DNA from: Paenibacillus sp. 19GGS1-52
GTDB taxonomy: Bacteria > Bacillota > Bacilli > Paenibacillales > Paenibacillaceae
Assembly: GCF_022369515.1 (NCBI RefSeq)
Contig: NZ_CP059724.1
Location: 1,426,001 to 1,490,000, forward strand
Direction of reading: 5' to 3'
Length of the DNA: 64,000 nt
Within the stretch, counting starts at the first letter, position 1. Each line of letters starts with the position of its first letter. Of the stretch, positions 53,491 through 61,457 are shown in pieces. Under the pieces are notes generated by a model, which worked only from the letters and a program-made list of their open reading frames with translations, did not search any database and was not told the origin of the DNA. The translations under genes were made by a program, and so were the position numbers.

Positions 53491-53651
53491 TCATATAACA
53501 ACGTATTCACGCTGCAGGCCTTTCGGCCCTTGGTCTGCAAGAGGCTTTTCGAGGAAGTGTAATCAGCAGACAACCCTGCACTGGCTAAGTCCGTCGGACC
53601 AGGGGCTTACGCCCCATAAGCCAATGAGAGTTCGTGAATACCAGAACGTTA
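53491..53651 (+). repeat. Repeat R32, class A
   Basis: Left box TCATATAAC, GTATTCACG/CGTGAATAC, apical CTGCACTGGC/GCCAATGAG, right core ACGTTAAGTGAAAT. Confidence 0.88.
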
Positions 53652-53682
53652 AGTGAAATCAGCGTAAACAATTACAAAAGCA

Positions 53683-53988
53683 TTGATTCAGAACAAATTA
53701 GTTCTCATATACGCTTTTTACTCTTTACTTATTGAGAAAGGAAGTGATCGTATTAGTAATATTGACAAGCGAAATAGACTTAGTGAAGAAGTGTTCACTT
53801 ATAAAACTACTAAAGACAATAAAGTATTCATTTACTGGAAGGGAAAGCAAGTTACTATACTCTCTGGTAAGGCGAGTGATAAATTTTTAAAAGCAATAGA
53901 AGGAAAGGATCATAAGGATACCCAATTAGTAATGGCTAAAATTACTGGAAATTTCAAACATGGAAATGAGAAAGATAATAAATCATGA
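53683..53988 (+). CDS. Cassette 33: unknown basic small protein
   Basis: 101 residues, TTG start without a clear ribosome site, so the start is uncertain. Contains VFTYKTTKDNKVFIYWKGKQ and FLKAIEGKDHKDTQLVMAKI, a basic beta-rich pattern. No family recognised. Cassette ends TTAAGTGAAATCAGCG and CGCTGACATCACTTAA pair at 14 of 16 bases, although this box is unique in the array. Confidence 0.55.
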   Translation: MIQNKLVLIYAFYSLLIEKGSDRISNIDKRNRLSEEVFTYKTTKDNKVFIYWKGKQVTILSGKASDKFLKAIEGKDHKDTQLVMAKITGNFKHGNEKDNKS

Positions 53989-54024
53989 GTAATGAATTGA
54001 AGGCAACTCAGGAAGGCGCTGACA

Positions 54025-54210
54025 TCACTTAACACCATATTCACGCTTCGGGCCATTCGGCCTTCGGTCCGGCAGAAGTTAGAAGTAGATTAGGGGATGA
54101 ATTTTCAGTAGCAAAGGAGCAGGTTCAGCCAGACACATCCCTCCACCTAACCGCATCGCGGCCGTCCTTCAGGCTTAAGTTGGAGGGGCGTCGTGAATAC
54201 AACAACGTTA
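54025..54210 (+). repeat. Repeat R33, class B
   Basis: Left box TCACTTAAC, ATATTCACG/CGTGAATAC, apical CCCTCCACCTAACC/TTAAGTTGGAGGG, right core ACGTTAACTGAAAT. Left box and right core clearly disagree (CTT against AAC). Confidence 0.9.
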
Positions 54211-54590
54211 ACTGAAATCTTCGGGGATAAGAATAATTTAATGAACAACAACATTTTCAAATGATTAAGTAATTCAATAATGAAGAAACCAAAGCATTGT
54301 TTTAAAGACAAAGTTAGTTTGAATAAATGAAGGGGCTAAGTAGATTTCCGTATAGAATGTATAGGGTTATCTAGAGACTGGGTGATTTGGAAATAAGAAG
54401 AACGAAAATTGCCCTTGGCCGAAGAAATGGACCAAGGCATTTTTGTTTTAAAAGAAGTAGTGAAATAAAAAAATGGATGGGATACAATTCCAAATAAGGG
54501 CTTGTTTAAGAGCTTGTTAAGGGCATTTTAAAGGCTTGGATAAGGGCATATAAGAACGTGTTGTGAAAGTAATTCGAGATGTCGGAGACA
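54211..54590 (+). other. Cassette 34: ORF-less cassette
   Basis: About 380 bases without a credible gene. Holds a terminator at 54409-54448 and then degenerate GGGCTTGTTAAG-type repeats similar in style to cassettes 7 and 24. Ends TTAACTGA / TCAGTTAA pair exactly. Confidence 0.6.
54409..54448 (+). terminator. Terminator inside ORF-less cassette 34
   Basis: TTGCCCTTGGCC pairs imperfectly with GGACCAAGGCA and is followed by TTTTTGTTTT. It would stop transcripts that come from upstream cassettes. Confidence 0.75.
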
Positions 54591-54755
54591 TCAGTTAACA
54601 ATGTATTCACGCTGCGGAGCCTGGCGGCTCCTTGGTTCGCCCGAAGTGATTGGCAGGGAAGCGGAATCAAGCGAACACACCCACGAGGCTAAGTCCTTTG
54701 GACCCGGTCGCTACGCGACCTTAAGCCTCTCGGCGTCGTGTATACAAGAACGTTA
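54591..54755 (+). repeat. Repeat R34, class D
   Basis: Left box TCAGTTAAC, GTATTCACG/TCGTGTATAC, GGTTCGCCCG/AGCGAAC, apical CACGAGGCTAAG/CTTAAGCCTCTCGG, right core ACGTTATACGCAAT. Confidence 0.88.
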
Positions 54756-54809
54756 TACGCAATTCCTGAAAACAGAAAAATCTTTAATAATAGATGAGGG
54801 TGATTTCAC

Positions 54810-55247
54810 ATGGTATTTCGATTTAAAGATCCAAGATTTCATCTTTATGATTTTGCTGATTCTTTTTTAGTTAAGTGCCCTTCTTGTCATAAGTGCGCAA
54901 CTGTAACAACAAGTAATGAAGAGAAAGTATTTAATCTTTTTAAGAAGAAGACTTTTGTTTGTAATCATTGTGGCAGAATAGAAGTGAACTCGAATAATCA
55001 TCAACTATGGCTAACAGCAAATTGTAAAGGAAATATACTATGGGCTTACAATTTAAAACATTTAGAATTTATTGAAGACTACGTGAAAGCTAAACTTCGT
55101 GAAAGCAATAAACATGAAAAATTAGGATGGTATAATCAAGGGCTTTTTAGTAGATTACCTAAATGGATTAAGGAAAAAAACAATAGAGAAGCAATATTAA
55201 AAACGATTAAAAAACTAAAAGAATCAATAAATTTAGAACTCAAATAA
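54810..55247 (+). CDS. Cassette 35: zinc-ribbon protein
   Basis: 145 residues, GAGGGTGATTTCAC before the ATG. Two cysteine knuckles, KCPSCHKC and VCNHCGRIE about 25 residues apart, form a zinc ribbon. The rest is basic with HLEFIEDYVKAKLRESNKHE and a helical tail. Seen in uncharacterised small bacterial proteins; function unknown. Cassette ends TTATACGCAATTCCTG and CAGGAACAGCGTATAA pair at 14 of 16 bases. Confidence 0.7.
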   Translation: MVFRFKDPRFHLYDFADSFLVKCPSCHKCATVTTSNEEKVFNLFKKKTFVCNHCGRIEVNSNNHQLWLTANCKGNILWAYNLKHLEFIEDYVKAKLRESNKHEKLGWYNQGLFSRLPKWIKEKNNREAILKTIKKLKESINLELK

Positions 55248-55283
55248 TAAGGATTCGGAGGTTTATCCAAGAGGCCAGGAACA

Positions 55284-55398
55284 GCGTATAACAATATATT
55301 CACGCTGCGGGCCATTCGGCCCTGGTTCAGCCAGTAGATAATTCGGGGAAGCGGGATCAGGCAGACAACCCTACGGGTTCGTAAATACGGGAACGTTA
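55284..55398 (+). repeat. Repeat R35, class A short form
   Basis: Left box GCGTATAAC, ATATTCACG/CGTAAATAC, CCCTACGGGTTCG tip, right core ACGTTATGTGAAAT. 115 bp, same length as R12 and R29. Confidence 0.87.
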
Positions 55399-55440
55399 TG
55401 TGAAATACCCTAATTGCGATATAAGGAGGATCTGATAGGT

Positions 55441-55773
55441 ATGGGTGCTACATACCAATTAATGAACTTATCAAAGAAAGAAGTTATTAATTACTCTCAC
55501 CTACCGGCTTCAAAACTAACGGAAATCGTTGGGAATCCAGTCGCTTCCGCGATTACTACCTGGTACTTAATAAATAACATAGGCGATACTATTACGTTTC
55601 TTTCAGAACTAGATGAATCTCCACAAGACATAGAACACTATAAAGAAGTAACAGATAGAATAATCAATGATTTAATTCAGAATCAGATTCTAAAAGATGA
55701 AGGATTAATGTATGTAGATGAAGATGATTCTAGTATATATATTAGAAATTTAAAGAATATTTGGATTGACTGA
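55441..55773 (+). CDS. Cassette 36: unknown helical protein, paralog of cassette 46
   Basis: 110 residues from ATG with AAGGAGGA ten bases upstream. MGATYQLMNLSKKEVINYSH, VASAITTWYLINNIGDTITF and an acidic C-terminus. No family recognised. The gene, leader and left cassette end are almost identical to 63316-63645. Differences cluster at the C-terminus, where a small indel changes the last residues. Confidence 0.68.
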   Translation: MGATYQLMNLSKKEVINYSHLPASKLTEIVGNPVASAITTWYLINNIGDTITFLSELDESPQDIEHYKEVTDRIINDLIQNQILKDEGLMYVDEDDSSIYIRNLKNIWID

Positions 55774-55783
55774 GTGCAGGTAC

Positions 55784-55947
55784 TTCACATAACAATGTAT
55801 TCATGCTGCCGAGCCTGTGGCTCCTTGGATTGCCAGAAGGGAAGAAGCCATGAAGCAGATTCAGGCAATCAACCCTGTGAGGCTAAGTCTACGACCCAGT
55901 AACTTTGCTCCTTTAAGCCTCTTGGATTTGTGAAGACAATAACGTTA
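55784..55947 (+). repeat. Repeat R36, class D-like
   Basis: Left box TTCACATAAC, GTATTCATG/TGTGAAGAC, GGATTGCC/GGCAATC, apical GTGAGGCTAAG/TTTAAGCCTCTTGG, right core ACGTTATAGGAAAT. Confidence 0.86.
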
Positions 55948-56021
55948 TAGGAAATCGGCGGTGTATGAGGATTCGGGATTATAAGAATTAAGAGATAATT
56001 AATGAGAGGAAATTTATCAAT

Positions 56022-56396
56022 ATGAGTTTGATAATTAGTGTAATTCCAAAGGACAGTATATTTATAGATACTAATGTTATGGAAGAGCAGATACGAGCAC
56101 CACACAATAATTCATTTGGTTTTGAGTCATGCAGGAAAACTTTATGGGGAATTGATTTAATTAGAGAACTTGGATGTGAGATGATATATTCTTTAAAAAG
56201 TATGGATATTTTTGTATTTGATGGAGAAATAGAAAAACTTAGAAACGAATTACTTATTTTGTTTGATAATTTAGATATTATAAAGCTACATACAATCTAT
56301 GATAAGGACTTTATTGAATTTAGAATTAGAAATGCCTTGGAAATGATAAAGGTAATACTTGAAGAAAAAGATAAGGTTGGAATAGCGATTTGGTGA
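56022..56396 (+). CDS. Cassette 37: unknown small protein
   Basis: 124 residues, GAGAGGAAATTTATCAAT before the ATG. LIISVIPKDSIFIDTNVMEE, FDGEIEKLRNELLILFDNLD and IDLIRELGCEMIYSLKSMDI. A compact alpha/beta protein of the type seen as immunity proteins; no family recognised. Cassette ends TTATAGGAAATCGGCG and CGCCGACATCTTATAA pair except at three bases. Confidence 0.62.
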   Translation: MSLIISVIPKDSIFIDTNVMEEQIRAPHNNSFGFESCRKTLWGIDLIRELGCEMIYSLKSMDIFVFDGEIEKLRNELLILFDNLDIIKLHTIYDKDFIEFRIRNALEMIKVILEEKDKVGIAIW

Positions 56397-56421
56397 GTAT
56401 GATTCGAGGAAATCGCCGACA

Positions 56422-56582
56422 TCTTATAACACGCATTCACGCATTAGGAGCAGGTCGGCTCTTTAGTCCGTAAGAGGAATATCGGAGAAGTGGATCAGCG
56501 GACAACCCCGCACCGACTAAGCACATCGCGCCCAGGCCTTTTGCCTTTAAGCCAGTCAAGGTTCGTGAATACAACAACATTA
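56422..56582 (+). repeat. Repeat R37, class A
   Basis: Left box TCTTATAAC, GCATTCACG/CGTGAATAC, GTCCG/CGGAC, apical GCACCGACTAAG/TTTAAGCCAGTCAAGG. The core is ACATTATCTGCAGT with A instead of G at the crossover base. Confidence 0.82.
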
Positions 56583-56625
56583 TCTGCAGTCGGGTATAGC
56601 ACAATAACAAGGAGATCAGTTACCT

Positions 56626-57069
56626 ATGAAGCTTAAAATTTTGTTTACAATGACCATAATTATATTACTTTGCTCCTGTGGGGCTAAAGGTGCCACAAAT
56701 AACGTAGTCAATGGAAAAGACACTGATATTCCAGAACTAAATATTGTTATCAACAACTACTTTGAAAATTTTGACGATATAACCAATTGGAGTCCATATG
56801 CCACAGATGAGTTCGTTAAACGAGTATATTCGTGGTGTTCTAGCGACACCTCGGAAACAAAAAGTATTAAAGAAATGAAATCAATTTATTTTGAAATCAA
56901 CAAAAATTCATTAAAATTGACCGGATATACAATTGAAGAAGTTCAGAAGGAAAGTTCAGATAACGTAATAATCTTTGTTACAAGAGAATGGGAAGATGGA
57001 CAAAAGGATCAAACTTACTATTCCTTCTTAAAAGTAAAGGGAAAATGGAAAGTCGATGACCGATTTTGA
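56626..57069 (+). CDS. Cassette 38: small lipoprotein, SnoaL/DUF4878-like
   Basis: 147 residues, AAGGAGATC upstream of the ATG. Signal peptide with lipobox LLCSC. The mature part (IVINNYFENFDDITNWSPYA, VIIFVTREWEDGQKDQTYYS, FLKVKGKWKVDDRF) has the cone-like alpha+beta pattern common in DUF4878 or SnoaL-like lipoproteins, ending in a KGKWKVDD strand. Would be anchored on the outer face of the membrane. Cassette ends share CAGATAA. Confidence 0.68.
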   Translation: MKLKILFTMTIIILLCSCGAKGATNNVVNGKDTDIPELNIVINNYFENFDDITNWSPYATDEFVKRVYSWCSSDTSETKSIKEMKSIYFEINKNSLKLTGYTIEEVQKESSDNVIIFVTREWEDGQKDQTYYSFLKVKGKWKVDDRF

Positions 57070-57094
57070 AGGTATTTTAATGAAGTCCTCGACA

Positions 57095-57275
57095 ACAGAT
57101 AACACCATATTCACGCATCGGGCATCGCCCTCGGTCCGGCATGAAGTTAGAAGTGGATCAGAGAGGCATTTCAGCAGCAGGGAGCAGAGTCAGCCGGATA
57201 CATCCGCACCAACTAACCGTATCGCAGCTGCCCAATGGGCTTAAGGTGGTGGGACGTCGTGAATACCAGCAAAGA
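57095..57275 (+). repeat. Repeat R38, class B, right end decayed
   Basis: Left box ACAGATAAC, ATATTCACG/CGTGAATAC, GGTCCGGC/GCCGGAT, apical CGCACCAACTAACC/TTAAGGTGGTGGG. The right core is replaced by CAGCAAAGATTTAA. Confidence 0.84.
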
Positions 57276-57332
57276 TTTAAAGTACTGTAAAGTATAAAGT
57301 GAATTCGATGAAGTAATGAGGAGAGCTATTGA

Positions 57333-57660
57333 ATGGAACTTGATACATTCTATCAATCAATTACAGAACAAGAACGTAATACTTTTTCTGAATTAGCTCA
57401 TGCTGCAATGCTATTCGGATACAAACCCAAGAAGGCAAAAACGCAAGCAGTAAATTATGTATTCGCTAACAACAGAACAAAACACCATATAAATGTACTG
57501 ATGAACTGAAAGGATATGTATACAAATATAATGATGGACGAACATATTTTAGATGTGGTGTAGAATTGATAAGTTTACCCCAATAAGTCAAAACGATATA
57601 CCTGAAATAATAAAGGTCTTAGAAAGACAACATGAATATTACTTAACTAAGAGAGAATAA
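57333..57660 (+). pseudogene. Cassette 39: unknown protein with two frameshifts
   Basis: Starts MELDTFYQSITEQERNTFSE after GAGGAGAG. The frame is lost near 57480; the protein continues as PYKCTDELKGYVYKYNDGRT and then, after a second shift near 57570, as PISQNDIPEIIKVLERQHEY to 57660. About 105 residues. A decayed cassette gene of unknown family. Confidence 0.5.
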
Positions 57661-57703
57661 GTGACAAGATATTTACTAGTAGATTTCGAAGAAGGCTGGG
57701 ACT

Positions 57704-57866
57704 ACATATAACAACGTGTTCCCACTGCAGGTCCTGACGGACCCTTGGTTTACGAGAGGAGTTTCGGAAAAGTGGATTCAGCAGGCATACCAGCATCACC
57801 TAACCGCATCGTGGTCGGACCTAACGGTTCTAAAGGTAGTGAGGCGTCGGGAACACAATAACGTAA
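57704..57866 (+). repeat. Repeat R39, class B
   Basis: Left box ACATATAAC. Inner arms GTGTTCCC/GGGAACAC both differ from the usual and match each other. Apical CATCACCTAACC/TAAAGGTAGTGAGG. Right core ACGTAATGTGAAAC has lost the TTA. Confidence 0.86.
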
Positions 57867-57909
57867 TGTGAAACCTCGAGAATGCTAGAAAATCTTAGAA
57901 GGAGAATTA

Positions 57910-58379
57910 ATGAATAAATCACAATACTTTGAAGAATTAAAGGACATAATCACAGATCCTATATACCAAGCACAAACTACAAGTGACATAAAACAAGAAA
58001 TTGCTAAGAATATGTGGTGCATTTCAATGCCGTCTGAATTAACGGAAGAAGTTAATAGCGAAGATTATATATGGAATTTTTTAGTAAGGTGATTGAGTAC
58101 AGACAAGAACAGGTAAACATTGTTAAAGGCTCGGGTATGATATTTTACTTATGGTTTGATGTGATGGCCAACCAATTAAGATTCAATTTAATCTCAGACT
58201 TTAATAAAGAACTACCTTTTAAATGTGATATACAAGAAGTAACAACAATTAATGAAGTCATCTCAGAGAGCCTGAGTCGAATAACATATAAACTACAAGA
58301 GGACATAAAACAAGATATTGAAGAAACGAAGGAGCGTTATACATTAAAGATTTACAAGACCATATTACTACCTCAATAA
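57910..58379 (+). pseudogene. Cassette 40 first gene: unknown protein, frameshifted
   Basis: AGAAGGAGAATTA before the ATG. The first frame reads MNKSQYFEELKDIITDPIYQ to EDYIWNFLVR and stops at 58092. The second frame picks up at the six-T run near 58078 as FFSKVIEYRQEQVNIVKGSG and ends at 58379. Joined, about 156 residues. A one-base change in the T run would repair it, so a sequencing slip is possible. Confidence 0.6.
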
Positions 58380-58417
58380 ATATGCTTGATTTCAATTCAG
58401 TTATCGGAGGAACCCTT

Positions 58418-58945
58418 ATGTTATTCAAAAAGTGGAACCAAACAAAAGAGTATGCTTTACCAATAGAGTGGGAACCTTCATGGGATGTAGGAGCACCGAT
58501 CCCTCAAGTTATTTCTTCAGGGTATCAAACCTATTTAATTTATTACATAGGAGAAGCAAGCGATGACTGGGATGGAATAAACGTAAAAGTGATTGATCCC
58601 GATAGTAATGAAGTTCTACCAATTGCTGTAGTAAAGTTTAACGGCTGCTATGCTTATAAATTTGGAGGGGCAAATGATGAAGTGATGTATGGCCACCCCT
58701 TATATAAAAAAGGTCTAAAGTTTTATAGTGCACATAAGGTAATAAATTCAAAATGGATTAAAGCTGAAGAAAAGATAAATAGCATTCATGATTACTACAA
58801 ACCAGAAAGATGGAAAGACCGGATTCATTATTTATTACTTTTCCATGATGAATTATTTGAATGTATTGCAGATGGGTATGAAATAACAATGTATAAAGAA
58901 TCAATAGAATCGGTGCTATTTAAAGTTCTAAGTGAAATGAATTGA
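58418..58945 (+). CDS. Cassette 40 second gene: unknown protein
   Basis: 175 residues from ATG with GGAGGAACCCTT upstream. Contains PQVISSGYQTYLIYYIGEAS, DDWDGINVKVIDPDSNEVLP and IHYLLLFHDELFECIADGYE. No family recognised. One of the few cassettes with two genes; the pair may be functionally linked (inference). Confidence 0.65.
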   Translation: MLFKKWNQTKEYALPIEWEPSWDVGAPIPQVISSGYQTYLIYYIGEASDDWDGINVKVIDPDSNEVLPIAVVKFNGCYAYKFGGANDEVMYGHPLYKKGLKFYSAHKVINSKWIKAEEKINSIHDYYKPERWKDRIHYLLLFHDELFECIADGYEITMYKESIESVLFKVLSEMN

Positions 58946-58960
58946 CGTAGGAACAGAAAC

Positions 58961-59060
58961 TTCGCCTAACAATATATTCACGCTGCGGGTCGTTCGGCCC
59001 TGGGTCTGAAAAACAGATAACTCACTAAAGTTTCTTGGATTCGTGAACACAGTTATGATA
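58961..59060 (+). repeat. Repeat R40, short and decayed
   Basis: Left box TTCGCCTAAC, ATATTCACG/CGTGAACAC; middle shortened. The right core is altered to AGTTATGATAGGTGAAAC. 100 bp. Confidence 0.8.
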
Positions 59061-59098
59061 GGTGAAACTCTCGAAGATCTTATAATAATTCTATTTGT

Positions 59099-59533
59099 TT
59101 GGGGGGACAGCAAATTCTAAAGAAGTGGTTAAACATATTTAAAGTGAGGCGTCGAAGAACTGAATTCTATTTATTAAAGCCTGTTTATGAGATATTAAAT
59201 TACAATGATGAATGGTTTGATGAGAATTGGAATAAACAAAAGACAGATGGCAAGTCTGAACCACCAAGTGATGATGAAATTGAATTGGTCATGTCATATA
59301 CTCAATTGAAATTAAATGAATTGTTGAATTATTTCAAGACAATAGACCTCACCAATAAAATATCAAATCAAACACTATTTTTTTATACAAATTATGTAGA
59401 TCACTTAATGGAATACCATAAAGATAATTTTGATAAGGAATATTTTTTACAGTACATGTTTTTTTATAATGAATTAATTTTGGGATCCCAAAGATATGAA
59501 GCGATTAAGAACTACTTAAATAAGTTTGAATAG
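59099..59533 (+). CDS. Cassette 41: unknown helical protein
   Basis: 144 residues if TTG at 59099 is used; no clear start codon follows the run of six G, so the start is uncertain. LLKPVYEILNYNDEWFDENW, SYTQLKLNELLNYFKTIDL and HKDNFDKEYFLQYMFFYNEL are amphipathic helices. Helical fold, no family recognised. Confidence 0.55.
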   Translation: MGGQQILKKWLNIFKVRRRRTEFYLLKPVYEILNYNDEWFDENWNKQKTDGKSEPPSDDEIELVMSYTQLKLNELLNYFKTIDLTNKISNQTLFFYTNYVDHLMEYHKDNFDKEYFLQYMFFYNELILGSQRYEAIKNYLNKFE

Positions 59534-59552
59534 TATTTCAATGAAGTCGGGA

Positions 59553-59583
59553 GCATCCATAATTCCATACAGATAATCTAAAA
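59553..59583 (+). repeat. Repeat R41, nearly erased
   Basis: GGAGCATCCATAATTCCATACAGATAATCTAAA keeps only traces of a left box and of an ATTC arm between two genes that both have their own ribosome site. Confidence 0.4.
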
Positions 59584-59606
59584 ACTACTATATTGGAGGG
59601 TAATCC

Positions 59607-59942
59607 GTGGACGTTTATTATATTAATTCGCTAATTCTCCTTACTGTAATGAGATACAAGATGAAAAATATCAAGCCTCAACAAGAAGACGTAATTAGTT
59701 ATATCACTACAGATCTATATCAAGAACTAACCAATATTCAATTTAAGACCTCAATCAAACATATAACGGATAGTGGGATTTTAATTAAGGATAATGATGG
59801 GTACGATGTTCATATCGGATTATGGCATATATACGTAGAGATTCTTCAATACGATGATATTAATAATACAAAGGAGAATTTAAAGATTGTAGAAAATCGA
59901 ATGAAAATACTTGAGGATATAATCAAAAACAGAAAAGCATAA
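59607..59942 (+). CDS. Cassette 42: unknown small protein
   Basis: 111 residues from GTG with GGAGGGTAATCC upstream. DVYYINSLILLTVMRYKMKN, SYITTDLYQELTNIQFKTSI and GYDVHIGLWHIYVEILQYDD. Soluble, mixed alpha/beta. No family recognised. Confidence 0.6.
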   Translation: MDVYYINSLILLTVMRYKMKNIKPQQEDVISYITTDLYQELTNIQFKTSIKHITDSGILIKDNDGYDVHIGLWHIYVEILQYDDINNTKENLKIVENRMKILEDIIKNRKA

Positions 59943-59951
59943 GGCCCAAAA

Positions 59952-60050
59952 TCTCATAACACAGTATTTACACTGCGGGCCATGTGGCCTTGGGTCTGAA
60001 GCTGACACACCTGCACCACAAGTTGGTGCGGCGTTGTGATTAACACTGTA
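59952..60050 (+). repeat. Repeat R42, short and decayed
   Basis: Left box TCTCATAAC, GTATTTACACTGCGGG at left, then CTGCACCACAAGTTGGTGCG as tip and GTTGTGATTAACACTGTAAAT at right. The core TTA is lost. Confidence 0.7.
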
Positions 60051-60060
60051 AATGAGTGTG

Positions 60061-60495
60061 ATGAAAATGCTATGGAGCAAATTAAAAAAACGAATTGAAA
60101 GTAACTTCTGTGAAGAATTAAAAGATAGAGTTACTTTATTTAGCACTTGGTATAAGCAAGGTGGAAGCCCGGGAAGAGGAAGAGCTGCAGTATTACTGGA
60201 TAAGATTGAGATTTATGAAGCTAATACTGATAAGTGGTTGATGAATAAACTGGAGACGAATGATAATATTTTAATTGAAAGATTTGAATTTCATAAATTA
60301 CTGGAAGAATATTCGAGTTGTTCAATTGAAGAATTGTTATTATCTAAACATGAATTAATACGAGGACTAGCAATAATTGATAAGAGAGTAGGGAAACGTA
60401 GGCTAATAAATATGAACAATCTAGAAAGTGAATTCATGAGGAAATTATATAAAGTAAGATGCGAAATAGAAGGGATTAATATAGAGGATTTGTAA
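60061..60495 (+). CDS. Cassette 43: SF0329-like protein
   Basis: 144 residues (ATG at 60052, 60061 or 60067; no strong ribosome site). MLWSKLKKRIESNFCEELKD, RVTLFSTWYKQGGSPGRGRA and ELIRGLAIIDKRVGKRRLIN parallel the gene of cassette 25, so the two are diverged relatives of the SF0329 type. Role unknown. Confidence 0.65.
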   Translation: MKMLWSKLKKRIESNFCEELKDRVTLFSTWYKQGGSPGRGRAAVLLDKIEIYEANTDKWLMNKLETNDNILIERFEFHKLLEEYSSCSIEELLLSKHELIRGLAIIDKRVGKRRLINMNNLESEFMRKLYKVRCEIEGINIEDL

Positions 60496-60612
60496 GTCGG
60501 AGTCAGATGTGGATTCCAGGATGAAATTAGCAGCAGCAAAAAAGAAAAATCAGCCGGATGCATTCGCATTACCAAACAACTTCGCGGCGAACGTCGTGAT
60601 TACCAGTAACAT
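60494..60612 (+). repeat. Repeat R43, class B remnant
   Basis: Starts at GTAAGTCGGAGTCAG without a left box; CAGCAGC...CAGCCGGAT, CGCATTACCAAACAAC and GTCGTGATTACCAGTAAC remain. Confidence 0.65.
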
Positions 60613-60623
60613 ATATACATGCA

Positions 60624-61004
60624 ATGACAATGAAAGAAGTGATGAATTTGCCTGAATACTCACATATTCAGACTTATGTAAAATGCTGTAAAAATAATTT
60701 TAGTGAAGTCATTAGTAACTTTTCGCAAGCATTATCTGATTTGAATATAGATAACGCATATTTTCTGACAGAATTAGTCTGGGAATTATCGGATAATGGT
60801 TTTATGTATGTCGGCGGTGGTGCAGAATCGAAAGAATACTCTATTAATAACCAATTGTTGCATATCCGACCTTATGTTATGGGTTGGACTCCAGAAGTAA
60901 TAGAGGAACTAAATGAGTCTTGGTTAGAGATCGATTTATTATTATGGACAGAAGAGATTGAACTTGATTATCGGATGGGTCAACTTAAAGAGCCTATAAA
61001 CTAA
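60624..61004 (+). CDS. Cassette 44 first gene: unknown acidic protein
   Basis: 126 residues; the start is uncertain (ATG at 60624 or 60630). EYSHIQTYVKCCKNNFSEVI, NAYFLTELVWELSDNGFMYV and VIEELNESWLEIDLLLWTEE. Acidic C-terminus, no membrane segment. No family recognised. Confidence 0.58.
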   Translation: MTMKEVMNLPEYSHIQTYVKCCKNNFSEVISNFSQALSDLNIDNAYFLTELVWELSDNGFMYVGGGAESKEYSINNQLLHIRPYVMGWTPEVIEELNESWLEIDLLLWTEEIELDYRMGQLKEPIN

Positions 61005-61015
61005 TAATATGGAAC

Positions 61016-61267
61016 TTGTTGAAGGGTGTCTCTAACCGCTTTACTGAGACAGGAGTGTTTTTTACAAATGAAGTAACTGACGGTAGACCATGGGAATCGT
61101 TAATAATGAATAATGAGAATGAACTTTGGTCTTTTGATGCTGCTATAATTCCTATATTTCTATTTGAAAAGTATAAAGATATTAACGAGGAGAACTTTTT
61201 TAATGATTATGTAGCTGACAAGCTGTACATAGCAAGAAAAATTGTATGGAATGTACAACCTTGGTAA
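61016..61267 (+). CDS. Cassette 44 second gene: unknown short protein or fragment
   Basis: 83 residues from TTG at 61016, no clear ribosome site. VFFTNEVTDGRPWESLIMNN, DAAIIPIFLFEKYKDINEEN. The missing start and short length suggest the 3' part of a larger decayed gene. Confidence 0.4.
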   Translation: MLKGVSNRFTETGVFFTNEVTDGRPWESLIMNNENELWSFDAAIIPIFLFEKYKDINEENFFNDYVADKLYIARKIVWNVQPW

Positions 61268-61319
61268 GTACGGTATTATATCGATACACTTGAAAGTTTA
61301 ATCGGTGATGACCACGACT

Positions 61320-61403
61320 GCATATAACACAATATTCGCGCTACGGGCCATGCTGCCTTGGTCTACCAGGAGTAATTTCGAAGGAGAGAATACAGTAACG
61401 TTA
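61320..61403 (+). repeat. Repeat R44, minimal form
   Basis: Left box GCATATAAC, ATATTCGCG and GCC/GGC; the right side is reduced to GAATACAGTAACGTTATACTGC. At 84 bp it is the smallest copy with both a left box and an intact ACGTTA core. Confidence 0.78.
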
Positions 61404-61457
61404 TACTGCAATTCGTTAAATCTATTATAACCAAAATCATAAACGTGGGTGATTTCT

